Shown here piece by piece: positions 39,201-53,500 of a stretch of 64,000 nt of DNA; within the stretch, counting starts at the first letter, position 1; each line of letters opens with the position of its first letter. The notes below the pieces were generated by a model. The model was not told the DNA's origin, made no database searches, and saw only the letters and a list, made by a program, of their open reading frames with translations. This stretch comes from Urechis unicinctus (Eukaryota; Annelida; Polychaeta; Xenopneusta; Urechidae): positions 20,695,468 to 20,759,467 of the forward strand of contig CM067344.1 of NCBI GenBank assembly GCA_034190875.2, given 5' to 3'. The translations under genes and the position numbers were made by a program.

Positions 39201-41235
39201 ATATCTTTTGCTTTTCTCAGCCTGCGTTGTTCATTTGTGGTGCGTACTGCTGGAATGTATTTTAGCGATGAGACGATTTCAATGAAACAAGTAATGCTTT
39301 TTCAACAATGCATCGGAAGCGGACAATAATAGCAAAGCGTACAAATGTCTGCTTAGATTTTCTGTAGCCTATATTCTTGGTACTAACTATTCATTTGGTC
39401 ATTTCATGGTCGCGACTCCCGACAATATTAAATATGCAATATAGTCTCACATTGTCCATGCATGTATGGTCTCTTTAATTTTGTGCAGTAGTAACGATAA
39501 TACAGATACACAACAAACAAAGTTCAGCCATTATTTTTGCTTGCTTACGACAAGACACTCGCTCTTATCTCCTACCAAATATATCAAGTTTAAACAGCTG
39601 GATTATCGAATGTATGAATGAACATTACCTTAAGTGTCGTCTTCCATGACATCTGACCCAGAAGATGCATGCTAGATGATACCTGTTTCACTGCTGAACC
39701 AAGACAATGAAAGGTTCTTTGTAATTCAGCTGCTGGGTTCTGTTGTATTAAATCAACACCGTCCCTGTTGATACATGTTCACTGGAATGTGTATTAGTAA
39801 TTGCATATTTTGGCGCCGGTGTAAGTTTTGTGCAGAGTAGCAATGCTCGTAGTGTAGAGAGACAGCACGATGTGTGAGTCATGTGACGATTTCAACGATT
39901 CATTTCCAGCTTATTGGACAGATACGGTGCGTTTTCAATAGGATTATCATCGTTTGATATGATTGTCTGCTTCATGGAAAAAAAATTATATTGGCTGATA
40001 ACAATCCGTTTTTTCACATCACTATTTCATTTGATTGACACAATCATCCAAAAAGACGAAATGACGTGGTAATAACTCCCAGTGTGCATGCGCAGAACCA
40101 GAGCTTAGCCTATGAATTCAATCGTGATTTTAGGCCCATAACATAGAACATAACGTATCAATAACTGATTGTGACCACCTTCTGTAAATTGTCGTATGAA
40201 TGGGCGGGTTATGATGGTTCCACGATCGGTACTTGCATTTGCTTCCCTTTAAGTGTATGGTAGCCTATGATGCACCACCTAATGGCAGTTTTGTTTGAGC
40301 GAAATATTTGGCATTAGAGACAAGTTGCACTACACGTTTTTGAACATGCGCTATATATTTTAGTCATGAATTTCTGCGATGCATCCTAATAAAGTGCTTG
40401 GTGCTTTCTGGTATTCCGTTGCGCGCTGGATCCCTTGTGATACTACAGCGTTTCCATTCACTGTGTAGTGTGCGGCAGTGCACTAAAAAAACAAGATCTT
40501 AAGCAGTAAAATACATTATTAAAGTTTGCTGCATAATAAAGCGGAATAGTCACATGAGCAACTGGCCGAGATATGCAATATACGTTGCTGAAACATGACT
40601 GACATACAGAATTTATCTTAGTGGTTCAAGCTATTAAATGTAGGATTATATGTTTCACAGTGTACAGCGTACTGAAATGCTGCAATACATTACATTGCAA
40701 TGATTGGTGTCGGGAATGCTGTAATATATGTAACGTGACCGAAAGTGAGTGGAAATGTGGCAACTGATGGTCTCGGTATGACATTAAATGTCTGCAACAG
40801 CATCGTTTGCCCTATGAAAACACCTACATGGGTTGGTTTTAGTGTAGACGGGAAATTATCATAATTAATCATCTGCCGTCGGACTGTCTGTATCACAAAA
40901 CATGCACTACTGGGTGAGCATTTCACTGTCTTTAATTCGACAGATTTTATGGAAACATCATTTCAGTCCGAGTTGATATACAACAGCATCTTAACGCGCA
41001 TGGCTTTTCAAGAATTAATGCGAAATTACGAAACGGTAGTTTGTGCTGAATGCTGGTTGATACTCTTTATTATACCATCAATGGTATAGAGGATGACATG
41101 GTCAATATAAAACGTTGGGTTATTTCGCGTAAAATGCACGATAAGATATCATATAAGCTTTCCAACATTGAGGAGGTACATAACTTATTATATTGGTAAT
41201 AACGATAGCTTCCTGATGAAAGTGAAATCGAAAAC

Positions 41236-42844
41236 GATGGCTAGTTAATATCAGCTTCTAGATATGGGTCTATTCCAACTAGACAGTAATACATATCTCT
41301 GAAAGGATGGATTAAAACCATTGCACTCATTGGAACATTGCGTGGCGATCTCTAAAATAATCATATGCTTAAAATCGAAGCTCCTCAAATAATCAGGGCT
41401 GTATTATCGGTAGGAAATGATGGCTAATGATGATTGGATAAAACCAAATGGTTAATAAATTCTATTTTGCTGGCTGGTGTAAATTGCGTTATTCTAGTGT
41501 CACAAACGAAGTACAGAATCGATTTTATGTTTAATTCTATAATTCAATAAGATGTCTTAACAAATCAAATTGACTATGTTAGTTTATATTACAGCGGTTT
41601 TATTCGTGATCTTGCATCAAAAATCAACTGGAATAGCGTCCATCACTCCGAGTGAAACTACATGTCAATTTTGTTTCATGTAGCATAAAACCGACGGTGT
41701 TTTCGTTCAATATTCAACAACTTATAAATATCGACAGCTCACGCCAACATCGGTTGCACAGTAAAGCTTTCATAAGGGTTGCAAGACAACGGGGGTGCAT
41801 CATTTTAGATAACATGCAAACGCGATGGTTCTCTTTCATATCATTCACAACCACATGCATGTGAGTATCTGTAATGGAGGCATTTTGATTATGTTTTAAG
41901 ACACTTTTTAGATTGAAGGTTTGATATATCGTTGTCACGAGCCGCTTCTTACACAACGATCAGTCACTTCAGTTCAGATGACAATGCGCGAAAGCAAAGC
42001 AAGCTTGCAAACCATTGTTGTTCCTTATTCTGATGGCACAAACGAACATTACTTCCGTGATATTGTACATGCTGCTGTCTATCAACTGCGATTTAATATA
42101 CCAATTTAATAACAATAACACTTTCTTATCATCATAGCTCACTATATGTTTGTAGTTTGTCGGGTAATCTTTTGCAACCATCGTGGATAGGACGACTATC
42201 CTTTATGATAAAGAAGTTTATTCTGTACAACAAGACCTGTTGTTCCAGCAGTACATTCTGCCATTCGCGTTACTGTTGTGTAACCATTTGCTGCAATGCA
42301 GTCTTTATGCATCTTCTATGCGGTACCCAGAATGCGACAATAGACACGCGATCAATCTTCGTGGCTTTAATTCATTTTGGTAACTATTGTGGCACCTTTG
42401 TATCCTATTTATTTATCAAATTATTTGGTTGCGTATTTCCGAAAAAGTTGCACTGTCTTCATTCATGATGTAATTTATTGTCTCTGCTGTGTGTGCACAA
42501 GGCCGAGTAATTTGCCTGCAAATGTTCGTGTGCAATCTATAGAATTTAAACGTGGTAGATAATGATTAAAAGCTCGGCAGAGAAATACACGATGATCACA
42601 AGTATGTTCATGGTGTGGGGAATTGTAAATCACAATGAGCACATTTCTGCTATCTTACAATCAAGCAAGGACTGCAATGAATTCTAACTTTAACTCTTTA
42701 CATTTTCTTGTCAAAGGCTCAGCGCTTGTAGGGCTCCTTACGAAGCTCTTTTATATGAGAAATTTATCGCTGCCCATGAATGGTTACATATTTGTTAGAT
42801 GCAGAAAACGATAAGAAAACTTGGCAATGACTTTCAACATTCAT
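41236..42844 (+). repeat. Nested tandem duplication, inner copy 1
   Basis: This 1,609-base unit is repeated immediately downstream (42845-44424). Both begin at GATGGC followed by '.gttaatatcagc'. Unit 2 of the large duplication has only a single version (about 52473-54061). Differences between inner copies 1 and 2 are scattered single bases and small gaps, except for a block of about 425 bases without any (42118-42543 here). Confidence 0.9.
42118..42543 (+). other. Invariant ~425-bp core, copy 1 of 3
   Basis: This block is identical, as far as I can read, to 43706-44131 and 53348-53773, although the sequence on each side differs between the three. Two overlapping frames run through it, with Cys-rich and hydrophobic products (about 103 and 66 codons), but both lack an ATG start in place and have no recognisable domain. 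It may be a gene-conversion tract, a constrained element or an unnoticed exon. I cannot name it. Confidence 0.5.
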
Positions 42845-44424
42845 GATGGCCGTTAATATCAGCTCCTAGATATTGGGCCTATTCAATTTTTTAGAAAGTA
42901 ATACATGTCTCTGAAAGGATGGATTAAAACCATTGCACTCATTGGAACATTGCGTGGCGATCTCTAAAATAATCAAATGCTTAAAATCGAAGCTCCTCAA
43001 ATAATCAAGGTTGTATTATCGGTAGGAAATGATGATTGGATAAAACCAAATGGTTAATAAATTCTATTTTGCTGGCTGGTGTAAATTGCGTTATTCTAGT
43101 GTCACAAACGAAGTACAGAATCGATTTTATGTTTAATTCTATAATTCAATAAGTTAACAAATCAAATTGACAATGTTAGTTTATATTACAGTGGTTTAGT
43201 CGTGATCTTGCATCAAAAAGCAACTGGAATAGCGTCCATCACTCCGAGTGAAACTATATGTCAATTTTGTTTCATGTAGCATAAAACCGACGGTGTTTTC
43301 GTTCAATATTCAACAACTTATAAATATCGACAGCTCACACCAACATCGGTTGCACAGTAAAGCTTTCATAAGGGTTGCAAGACAGGGTGCATCATTTTAG
43401 ATAACATGCAAACGCGATGGTTCTCTTTCATATCATTCACAACCACATGCATGTGAGTATCTGTAATGGAGGCATTTTGATTATGTTTTAAGACACTTTT
43501 TAGATTGAAGGTTTGATATCGTTGTCACGAGCCGCTTCTTACACAACGATCAGTCACTTCAGTTCAGATGACAATGGCGAAAGCAAAGCAAGCTTGCAAA
43601 CCATTGTTGTTCCTTATTCTGATGGCACAAACGAACATTATTCCGTGATATTGTACATGCTGCTGTCTATCAACTGCGATTTAATATACCAATTTAATAA
43701 CAATATCACTTTCTTATCATCATAGCTCACTATATGTTTGTAGTTTGTCGGGTAATCTTTTGCAACCATCGTGGATAGGACGACTATCCTTTATGATAAA
43801 GAAGTTTATTCTGTACAACAAGACCTGTTGTTCCAGCAGTACATTCTGCCATTCGCGTTACTGTTGTGTAACCATTTGCTGCAATGCAGTCTTTATGCAT
43901 CTTCTATGCGGTACCCAGAATGCGACAATAGACACGCGATCAATCTTCGTGGCTTTAATTCATTTTGGTAACTATTGTGGCACCTTTGTATCCTATTTAT
44001 TTATCAAATTATTTGGTTGCGTATTTCCGAAAAAGTTGCACTGTCTTCATTCATGATGTAATTTATTGTCTCTGCTGTGTGTGCACAAGGCCGAGTAATT
44101 TGCCTGCAAATGTTCGTGTGCAATCTATAGAATTTTAACGTGGTAGATAATGATTAAAAGCTCGGCAGAGAAATACACGATGATCACAAGTATGTTCATG
44201 TTGTGGGGAATTGTAAATCACAATGAGCACATTTCTGCTATCTTACAATCAAGCAAGGACTGCAATGAATTCTAACTTTAACTCTTTACATTTTCTTGTC
44301 AAAGGCTCAGCGCTGTAGGGCTCCTTACGAAGCTCTTTTATATGAGAAATTTATCGCTGCCCATGAATGGTTACATATTCGTTACATGCAGACGGAAAAG
44401 ACCGAAAAACTTGGCAATGACTTT
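42845..44424 (+). repeat. Nested tandem duplication, inner copy 2
   Basis: This is the second inner copy. Its left part has private changes (for example 'aatgatgattgg' lacking the 'gctaatgat' insertion, and 'gacagggtgc' for 'gacaacgggggtgc'). Its right part matches the single copy in unit 2 better than inner copy 1 does, and it runs on into the shared flank 'gttcatgcaccaagc'. Confidence 0.9.
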
Positions 44425-47400
44425 GTTCATGCACCAAGCACATAATTCACACGAGATTTGTTTCTAAAAAATAATGGTTACGGTTGAATGATTTCATGTA
44501 GACAACTGACTAACAACGGACAAGTGGGTCATTATGGGGTGTAATTGCGAGTGTAGGGTACTGCAGATGCAATTGAGTATGTTACCAGACAAATGACCTG
44601 ATTAGTTATGTTCTGAAATTGGACAGGAAGTCGTTTACTGCTTAAAGCCGTGCAAATGAAAAAATCACAGACATTTTTCACTGCTATATGGGCATCAGGA
44701 CTACACCTTCTTGGGACTTATTAAGTACACATACTACATCATAAGGTAAAGTGAGTCTAGCAACCCTAGATTTTCATATCATAAAACATCTTAGCAGGAA
44801 CTACCTTGTTTTTAATAAGTATACAATTATGGCATTGATAATGTTACATCCGATTATGATATTGATTTTAACATAAATTTATGCTTGCCCACAAAGTAAG
44901 GCATCGCAACACCCGTATCATAAAGTCGGGTGTTGGGTGGCCAAGATAAGATGCGAAATAACGAAAATCAGGAAGCTAAAGAGAATGTAGTTTAGTAGTG
45001 AAGGAAACAAAGTTCACGAAAAGATGAGCCGTATGCTGTATATGACCTGTTGGGTGTTCTTGAGATATAGACGCAATAAAATAAGACATAACTTTATGTT
45101 ATAATCGGTGCTGACGTTCAGTATGACAGTATAAAGCTTACCACCTGGGCACCAGTCGTTGGAGGTGTTCTACTCAACTACAGTAGAAATTGAATAGAAA
45201 TGTCGCACATTATTGTCTTGGCAGCTTTCACAGTTAACGCGTTTATAATGATAGTCACGATCTCAGAAAGAAGTACAGCCAACCAGACAGCTGCCGTCCG
45301 TGTTCTCATTATGCTGCAATTGTCCAATAATAGATGACGAGAAATGGATACACCAACCTTCATGTTATTAAACGTGAAACTCAGCCAAACCTAATTCTCC
45401 TTGCAAAAAAAACTTCCTACATAGTATTTTCCGCAGCATTATCGATTTTAGGAAATACAGTTTGTCCATGTCAACTCTGGCTGATTTGCAAAACGAATCC
45501 ACCGGGCTTCTGGCTCTTAATAAATATTGTGGGAATTGTTACCCCGAATCTGTAGCCCAGTTCGACTAACATGCGACAATTCAGTAAGATTATTCGTGTT
45601 GATCATTAGAACGACAATGCATAAAGATACATGTTACTGATATCGAGGTTTGAATAATCTTGAAAAGACGTATTATTTTCCTTCGATTCTCCCTCCAGAA
45701 GCATGCTCAATACAACATTATTTTACGCTACATGTGTTATATACGTGTATCAAAATTACAATTTGTAATGTAAGATTTAACTTTTCGATCGTCTCGGTAT
45801 TATAATTTGCTGCAGCTTTATAGCGGATAGGTTATTGACAGTCAATAATTCTCCTTAGAAAATTTAGTTTTGTATGAGATTTACGCTCGCGGGAAGCTAA
45901 TGCTATCCGGACTATGGAGAACCATTTGTTATGAGGCAGTAATTGATAGCAGTAATAACAGGCCATGGGTTGCTTTGAGCTGGTGAGTTAATAGCAACTC
46001 CTTCTGGATACACTTCAAGTACATATAACACTCGCGTTACATGCTTCCATCTCCCTGTTATTCGGCCTCTGATGCTCGAAGTGCCGCATAAACTGCAGTA
46101 GAAACGCTGACGCAGGCTAATCATTTCCATATATATATCACTCTTATGAGACAAGTAAAAACATCTGACGCTTAGTACGGCAATACACACGCAGCCGACA
46201 GGACGACAGGAAGTGAAGTTTTATTATTTAGCCAGTGATAAAGGGGCTTGATATAGTTTCCTATAACTATAACATTTAAAGGGGCTCGATCCAATGGTAT
46301 TAATCAGTAGGGTCTATAAGATTTTTGCCTCGAATGCTTGTTAAGACGTGAGTGATGACTGAGCATTTATTCATGAATAAAACATCCACATCCCTCCTGC
46401 CACCAAATTATACACTTCACAATGATTTTGGTTTCCCGATCTCTCAAGACTAAAAGCTTTGTAAAGAAGTTGGCAACGTATATGCTCATATGTCCCTATC
46501 ATGATATGATTATAATAATTTGCTTACAATAATCCATTCCATGTGGACGATTTTGACCTTGATTAGTGGGAACTTAGAATTGATACTAAAGTAACATATC
46601 GACTTCGCTGACACACCACAAAAAATGAAGTTCATTCCGCTTTAATTCTTATCTGTGGTATTTTTGCTGCGCCGTGTAGCATCAAATACAACGCGGACTT
46701 CTGTCGGTGGTTACTCAGGCCATGAGATCGTATACCTAAGAAATGCAAACAGTATTTGAATTCATAGCTATTATAAGTGCGATATGAACCGCCCCGGGTG
46801 ATGTTTATGTTCCTTTGATAGTATTGCCTATAAGTGTTTCTTTACCATATGGTGAAAAGTTATGCAGGTTATCATGTTACTCATCAGTAACTGCAACACA
46901 AACGTGGTGGTGACTTTATATTCCGTTCATTGTGACTTCTGATGTGCATTACGCTCAAGGATGCCACACAGCAAATTACGTTATCGACAGATTTAGGCGG
47001 AATAATGCGCATTAGTTTCCACCACATAGAAGACATGAGTTTATACCACAGGTAATCCAAGCGCTTTATGAATACATAGCCATTTTATATGCATTCGCGA
47101 AACCGATTCCATTGTTCAAGACACCAGCAAACACTTTTGCAATTCATATGTATAATTTACCATATATTACCCCTCTAAAAACTACGTCCGTCTCCGTAAT
47201 CACCTCATATCACCCATTATTATCTTGCAGCATCGGCGTCTACTGTATATTTTTAAGGTGGACGGTGCTTTCAGGGTTTCTAATGCAAATGACAGTCCGA
47301 CTTTTATAGAATACCATTTGGCTTCCCACAGACTCGTAAAGGGATCATGTTAGAAGAAGCGTATGGGCACCACAAGATGGGACAATAATAAATAAATACT

Positions 47401-47523
47401 ACATTAATGAAGGTAACATTAAAATGTGTAAAAAATGCTCTTTGTGTTACAATGGCATTAACCACTATATTGATGGCCAACGGAAACAATCCGATTCTAA
47501 AAAACTGCATTGTATACGAGGTC

Positions 47524-50500
47524 ACTTAATGGTTTTATTGCACATAATGCTTCGACAATTTCACTGTCAGCATACGTTAGAAATTATCGCTTGGGTCGTC
47601 ATTCCAACACAAAGATGATACAATATCCTGCTAGGCCTTGACTGGTTTCATGGAAAAAATGGCCTTTTTACTTCGGGTAACGTGTACACATAATATATTT
47701 TACTCTTTCCGTACCGGATAGCATTGAATGCAGACAATATATGCTACTGGGAAAATGTTTTGCTCACGAAGAGCAGAGCGGAAATGTCGACTGAATCAAT
47801 GTTTGACAATTATGCATATTAACCGGATCCCGAAATCCACTTGCCCGCACCTACAGACTGAATTGTCTTGCGCTACCTGAAATAAAACACCTGTCAAATG
47901 AAAATACAAACGTTCGACTTTATAAGAGCTACCCCCCTTGTCATCAGACTGGCTATAAACTGTTGTTTTATATAAATGTAATCAACTTTGGCTAATGAAG
48001 ACTTGCGTGCAGGGCATTGCTTTTGGAGCGACCGCAGTCAATTTATTTATTCAATTGCCATCGCCTGACAGAAATATCCGCTAAAATATAATAATATTTG
48101 GTTCAGGTTGACCTGTTTGTCATGTAGTGTTGTAGTAAAGTCACCAACGGATTTGCTAGTTTACAGTAACCCTGTGAATATAACGAATGTACTAATGGCC
48201 CACTTCGACAAAACCAAAAACAAAATAGATTCTATGAAGTACCACCTAATGGCAATTTGGTTGGATTGAAAAATGTGACTTGTGTTTTTTTAACACATTC
48301 CCTGTATATAACGAAACCCCCACCCAAAATAGATACCATAATAGTGAGGGCACTGAAGGCTTATGGTGTCTTTCGTTCATTTTTTTGTTGTGGCTCTACT
48401 CCCTAAAATCCAAATATAAATATTTGTGTCATGTTAAAACTAGTGCGCAGTTATCACAAGATTTGTGTTTGTTCCGGGGAAGTTGTTGAGAGAAAAACGA
48501 TTCTTTAAACATTGCTTGCTTCTGTCAGCCTTGATAAATCTATCTACCACCTTAGGCGATGATCCAGCTCTTCTCTGATTCATGAGAATATATCATATAT
48601 TGACCCTTCTGTCTGGCTCCTGCAAATAGTACCTTAAACTCATGCAGTGCTTGCGTTATGAGAACTCTCTCAGGGTTTCCCCATCCCCAATCGCCAACGA
48701 AAGCCGCCCTTCTGTTTGGCTCCATAGAGCACCGGCTATTGCTAAATCGCCTTCCTGTATTGTAATAGTGATACGCAGCCTCTTTTGTTGTCTAGCTGTG
48801 TATCAATATTTGTTGTATGGAACGAAGAGCGCGTCGTTAACGAAATATGTGCGTGTATTCTATGGAGATTTGGATCAGAATAACGACTCTGATTCAGACA
48901 GCCTTCATGGATGCTGTCTTACAGCGTAAACAATTAAACATATCTTTTTTGCCGTACATACTCGTCAAAGCAGATTAGCGGGACACGGTTCGTGAATTCA
49001 TTAGGACAATAATAACTTAAGTGATAATCTTAAGTTTAACAAAGCTATACACGCCGTTGACCTGTTTGTTTAAATGACGTGGTTACAGCAATAGCTAGCC
49101 TTGGTTGTGGCCCAGTTGTTTTACGGCCCTCTATTTATTCGTGCCAAATGTAGTCAGACACTGACGGTGAGTAGTAAGCACTGTCAGGCAAATCTAGAAG
49201 CACATCGTGGGGTCTTAATAACAGAATATGTCATTACGTCTGGTAATTTACATGTACTCAATATCGTTATTCTGCGAGCGTGCAGGCTTGGCACGTTGCG
49301 AGTAAGTCAGATTCTGCATGAACCGGTTCATGGAAATCTAAATGACGGGGACGGGTATGGCTTTGGGACGATGCGAGTGAGGCGACTGGAACAATGCCAA
49401 CATATATGCGTTTAGTACATCAAGCGGTTTTCCATGCTTCGTGATAACATTAACTGATATTCAAATCGGCAAAGTACGTCGGCACAGTCTTGTTCTGCTT
49501 GCAATGTGATAGAACAGCCACTCTCAAAACAGTCATTGCACTAAGCTAAATATACAGCCGACATAGTCAGTTAAGAGACGCAGTGGAAGAGTGTAAATCT
49601 TTTACTTCCCTCTTCGTCGATTTTTCTATGCGCAATGGGTGACTACTATCGTCGACCGAATTGCAAGATTAGGTCGTAGAGCAAGTATCAATTTACGCAA
49701 ATGATTCTTATCAGCATGTGATAATGTCAACGATAGCACAAAATGTAGCTGTTGAAAAAAACACGTTTCTGTTCACTGATGCCGAGCTTAATTTCTATGA
49801 TACATGCGAATTTAGGAGTCATCACTGCTCGTATTGGAATATCACAAATCAATAAAATAGCTTTTGTGCATTCACTTCATGCATAGCGGAATATAGCTTG
49901 AACTGGGAATATCAAATGCTTTTACTTTTAGCTAGTCTCCTCATATTGAAATGTATGTATGGATGGCATACTGTTCCACGACACAGCTACAAACGCACAA
50001 CTGATATGAAACAAGATCGTTGCATGCCTTCATTAATGACTGACATGTTTGCCCTAAATAATCTATTTCCTTTACACTGTTGACCCATCGACGGTCCGTT
50101 TGGCAGAATGTGTGGAATTTATTTTGAGCTCTACAAAACTGCTGAGCATATGTTTGGCAGGGTAAAATAGATTGTAGTTCTGCGTTTCGTTGCATTTCAT
50201 AAATATATACCTGACATTCAAATATTGAAGGAATTGGCAAGGACGTCGTTTGGCTGCCGTGCCGATTAACAAACATAAACCTCTCAAAAGCGATAGTCGC
50301 GTTTGGGCATGACATTACTGTATTAATGGATGACACTTGTCATTCCTATAAGTTGGAATGAAGGTATGGAATTCTCAAGAGTGTCGTTTGGGGTAGGACA
50401 TAGGGACCTGGATATCTTTTGCTTTTCTCAGCCTGCGTTGTTCATTTGTGGTGCGTACTGCTGGAATCATTTTAGCGATGAGACGATGAAACAAGTAATG

Positions 50501-53500
50501 CCCATCCAAATGCATCGGAAGCGGACAATAATAGCAAAGCGTACAAATGCTGGCTTAGATTTTCTGTAGCCTATATTCTTGGTACTAACTATTCATTTGG
50601 TCATTTCATGGTCGCGACTCCCGACAATATTAAATATGCAATATAGTCTCACATTGTCCATGCATGTATGGTCTCTTTAATTTTGTGCAGTAGTAACGAT
50701 AATACAGATACACAACAAACAAAGTTCAGCCATTATTTTGTATGCTTACGACAAGACACTCGCTCTTATACCAAATATATCAAGTTTAAACAGCTGGATT
50801 ATCGAATGTATGAATGAACATTACCTTAAGTGTCGTCTTCCATGACATCTGACCCAGAAGATGCATGCTAGATGATACCTGTTTCACTGCTGAACCAAGA
50901 CAATGAAAGGTTCTTTGTAATTCAGCTGCTGGGTTCTGTTGTATTAAATCAACACCGTCCCTGTTGATACATGTTCACTGGAATGTGTATTAGTAATTGC
51001 ATATTTTGGCGCCGGTGTAAGTTTTGTGCAGAGTAGCAATGCTCGTAGTGTAGAGAGACAGCACGATGTGTGAGTCATGTGACGATTTCAACGATTCATT
51101 TCCAGCTTATTGGACAGATACGGTGCGTTTTCAATAGGATTATCATCGTTTGATATGATTGTCTGCTTCATGGAAAAAAAATTATATTGGCTGATAACAA
51201 TCCGTTTTTTCACATCACTATTTCATTTGATTGACACAATCATCCAAAAAGACGAAATGACGTGGTAATAACTCCCAGTGTGCATGCGCAGAACCAGAGC
51301 TTAGCCTATGAATTCAATCGTGATTTTAGGCCCATAACATAGAACATAACGTATCAATAACTGATTGTGACCACCTTCTGTAAATTGTCGTATGAATGGG
51401 CGGGTTGTGATGGTTCCACGATCGGTACTTGCATTTGCTTCCCTTTAAGTGTATGGTATTATCTATGTCGCCTATGATGCACCACCTAATGGCAGTTTTG
51501 TTTGAGCGAAATATTTGGCATTAGAGACAAGTTGCACTACACGTTTTTTGAACATGCGCTATATATTTTTTAGTCATGAATTTCTGCGATGCATCCTAAT
51601 AAAGTGCTTGGTGCTTTCTGGTATTCCGTTGCGCGCTGGATCCCTTGTGATACTACAGCGTTTCCATTCACTGTGTAGTGTGCGGCAGTGCACTAAAAAA
51701 ACAAGATCTTAAGCAGTAAAATACATTATTAAAGTTTGCTGCATAATAAAGCGGAATAGTCACATGAGCAACTGGCCGAGATATGCAATATACGTTGCTG
51801 GAAACATGACTGACATACAGAATTTATCTTAGTGGTTCAAGCTATTAAATGTAGGATTATATGTTTCACAGTGTACAGCGTACTGAAATGCTGCAATACA
51901 TTACATTGCAATGATTGGTGTCGGGAATGCTGTAATATATGTAACGTGACCGAAAGTGAGTGGAAATGTGGCAACTGATGGTCTCGGTATGACATTAAAT
52001 GTCTGCAACAGCATCGTTTGCCCTATGAAAACACCTACATGGGTTGGTTTTAGTGTAGACGGGAAATTATCATAATTAATCATCTGCCGTCGGACTGTCT
52101 GTATCACAAAACATGCACTACTGGGTGAGCATTTCACTGTCTTTAATTCGACAGATTTTATAGAAACCTCATTTCAGTCCGAGTTGATATACAGCAGCAC
52201 TTTCAAGAATTAATGCGAAATAACTACATACTATTGATGCTATTATGGAATCAGTAACGCCAAAGAAACGGTAGTTGGGGCTGAATGCTGGTTGATACTC
52301 TTTATTATACCATCAATGGTATAGAAGATGACATGGTCAATATAAAACGTTGGGTTATTTCGCGTAAAATGCACAATAAGATATCATATAAGCTTTCCAA
52401 CATTGAGGAGGTACATAACTTATTATATTGGTAATAACGATAGCTTCCTGATGAAAGTGAAATCGAAAACGATGGCTAGTTAATATCAGCTTCTAGATAT
52501 GGGTCTATTCCAACTAGACAGTAATACATATCTCTGAAAGGATGGATTAAAACCATTGCACTCATTGGAACATTGCGTGGCGATCTCTAAAATAATCATA
52601 TGCTAAAATCGAAGCTCCTCAAATAATCAGGGCTGTATTATCGGTAGGAAATGATGGCTAATGATGATTGGATAAAACCAAATGGTTAATAAATTCTATT
52701 TTGCTGGCTGGTGTAAATTGCGTTATTCTAGTGTCACAAACGAAGTACAGAATCGATTTTATGTTTAATTCTATAATTCAATAAGATGTCTTAACAAATC
52801 AAATTGACTATGTTAGTTTATATTACAGCGGTTTTATTCGTGATCTTGCATCAAAAATCAACTGGAATAGCGTCCATCACTCCGAGTGAAACTACATGTC
52901 AATTTTGTTTCATGTAGCATAAAACCGACGGTGTTTTCGTTCAATATTCAACAACTTATAAATATCGACAGCTCACGCCAACATCGGTTGCACAGTAAAG
53001 CTTTCATAAGGGTTGCAAGACAACGGGGGTGCATCATTTTAGATAACATGCAAACGCGATGGTTCTCTTTCATATCATTCACAACCACATGCATGTGAGT
53101 ATCTGTAATGGAGGCATTTTGATTATGTTTTAAGACACTTTTTAGATTGAAGGTTTGATATCGTTGTCACGAGCCGCTTCTTACACAACGATCAGTCACT
53201 TCAGTTCAGATGACAATGGCGAAAGCAAAGCAAGCTTGCAAACCATTGTTGTTCCTTATTCTGATGGCACAAACGAACATTATTCCGTGATATTGTACAT
53301 GCTGCTGTCTATCAACTGCGATTTAATATACCATTTAATAACAATATCACTTTCTTATCATCATAGCTCACTATATGTTTGTAGTTTGTCGGGTAATCTT
53401 TTGCAACCATCGTGGATAGGACGACTATCCTTTATGATAAAGAAGTTTATTCTGTACAACAAGACCTGTTGTTCCAGCAGTACATTCTGCCATTCGCGTT

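Larger units (their letters stand above)
36237..47526 (+). repeat. Large tandem duplication, unit 1 (~11.3 kb)
   Basis: This unit is nearly identical to 47524-57163 in direct orientation, with the two units abutting. It starts at 'acttaatggttttattgcac', and the unit end 'cgaggtcact' fuses to the start of unit 2 with the three bases ACT shared. It is ~1.65 kb longer than unit 2 because it holds a nested duplication (41236-44424) and small extra pieces, for example ~60 bases near 37963-38025 that themselves resemble 36777-36870. I recognise no gene inside. The frames (longest ~103 codons) are repeated only because the DNA is. Confidence 0.95.
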
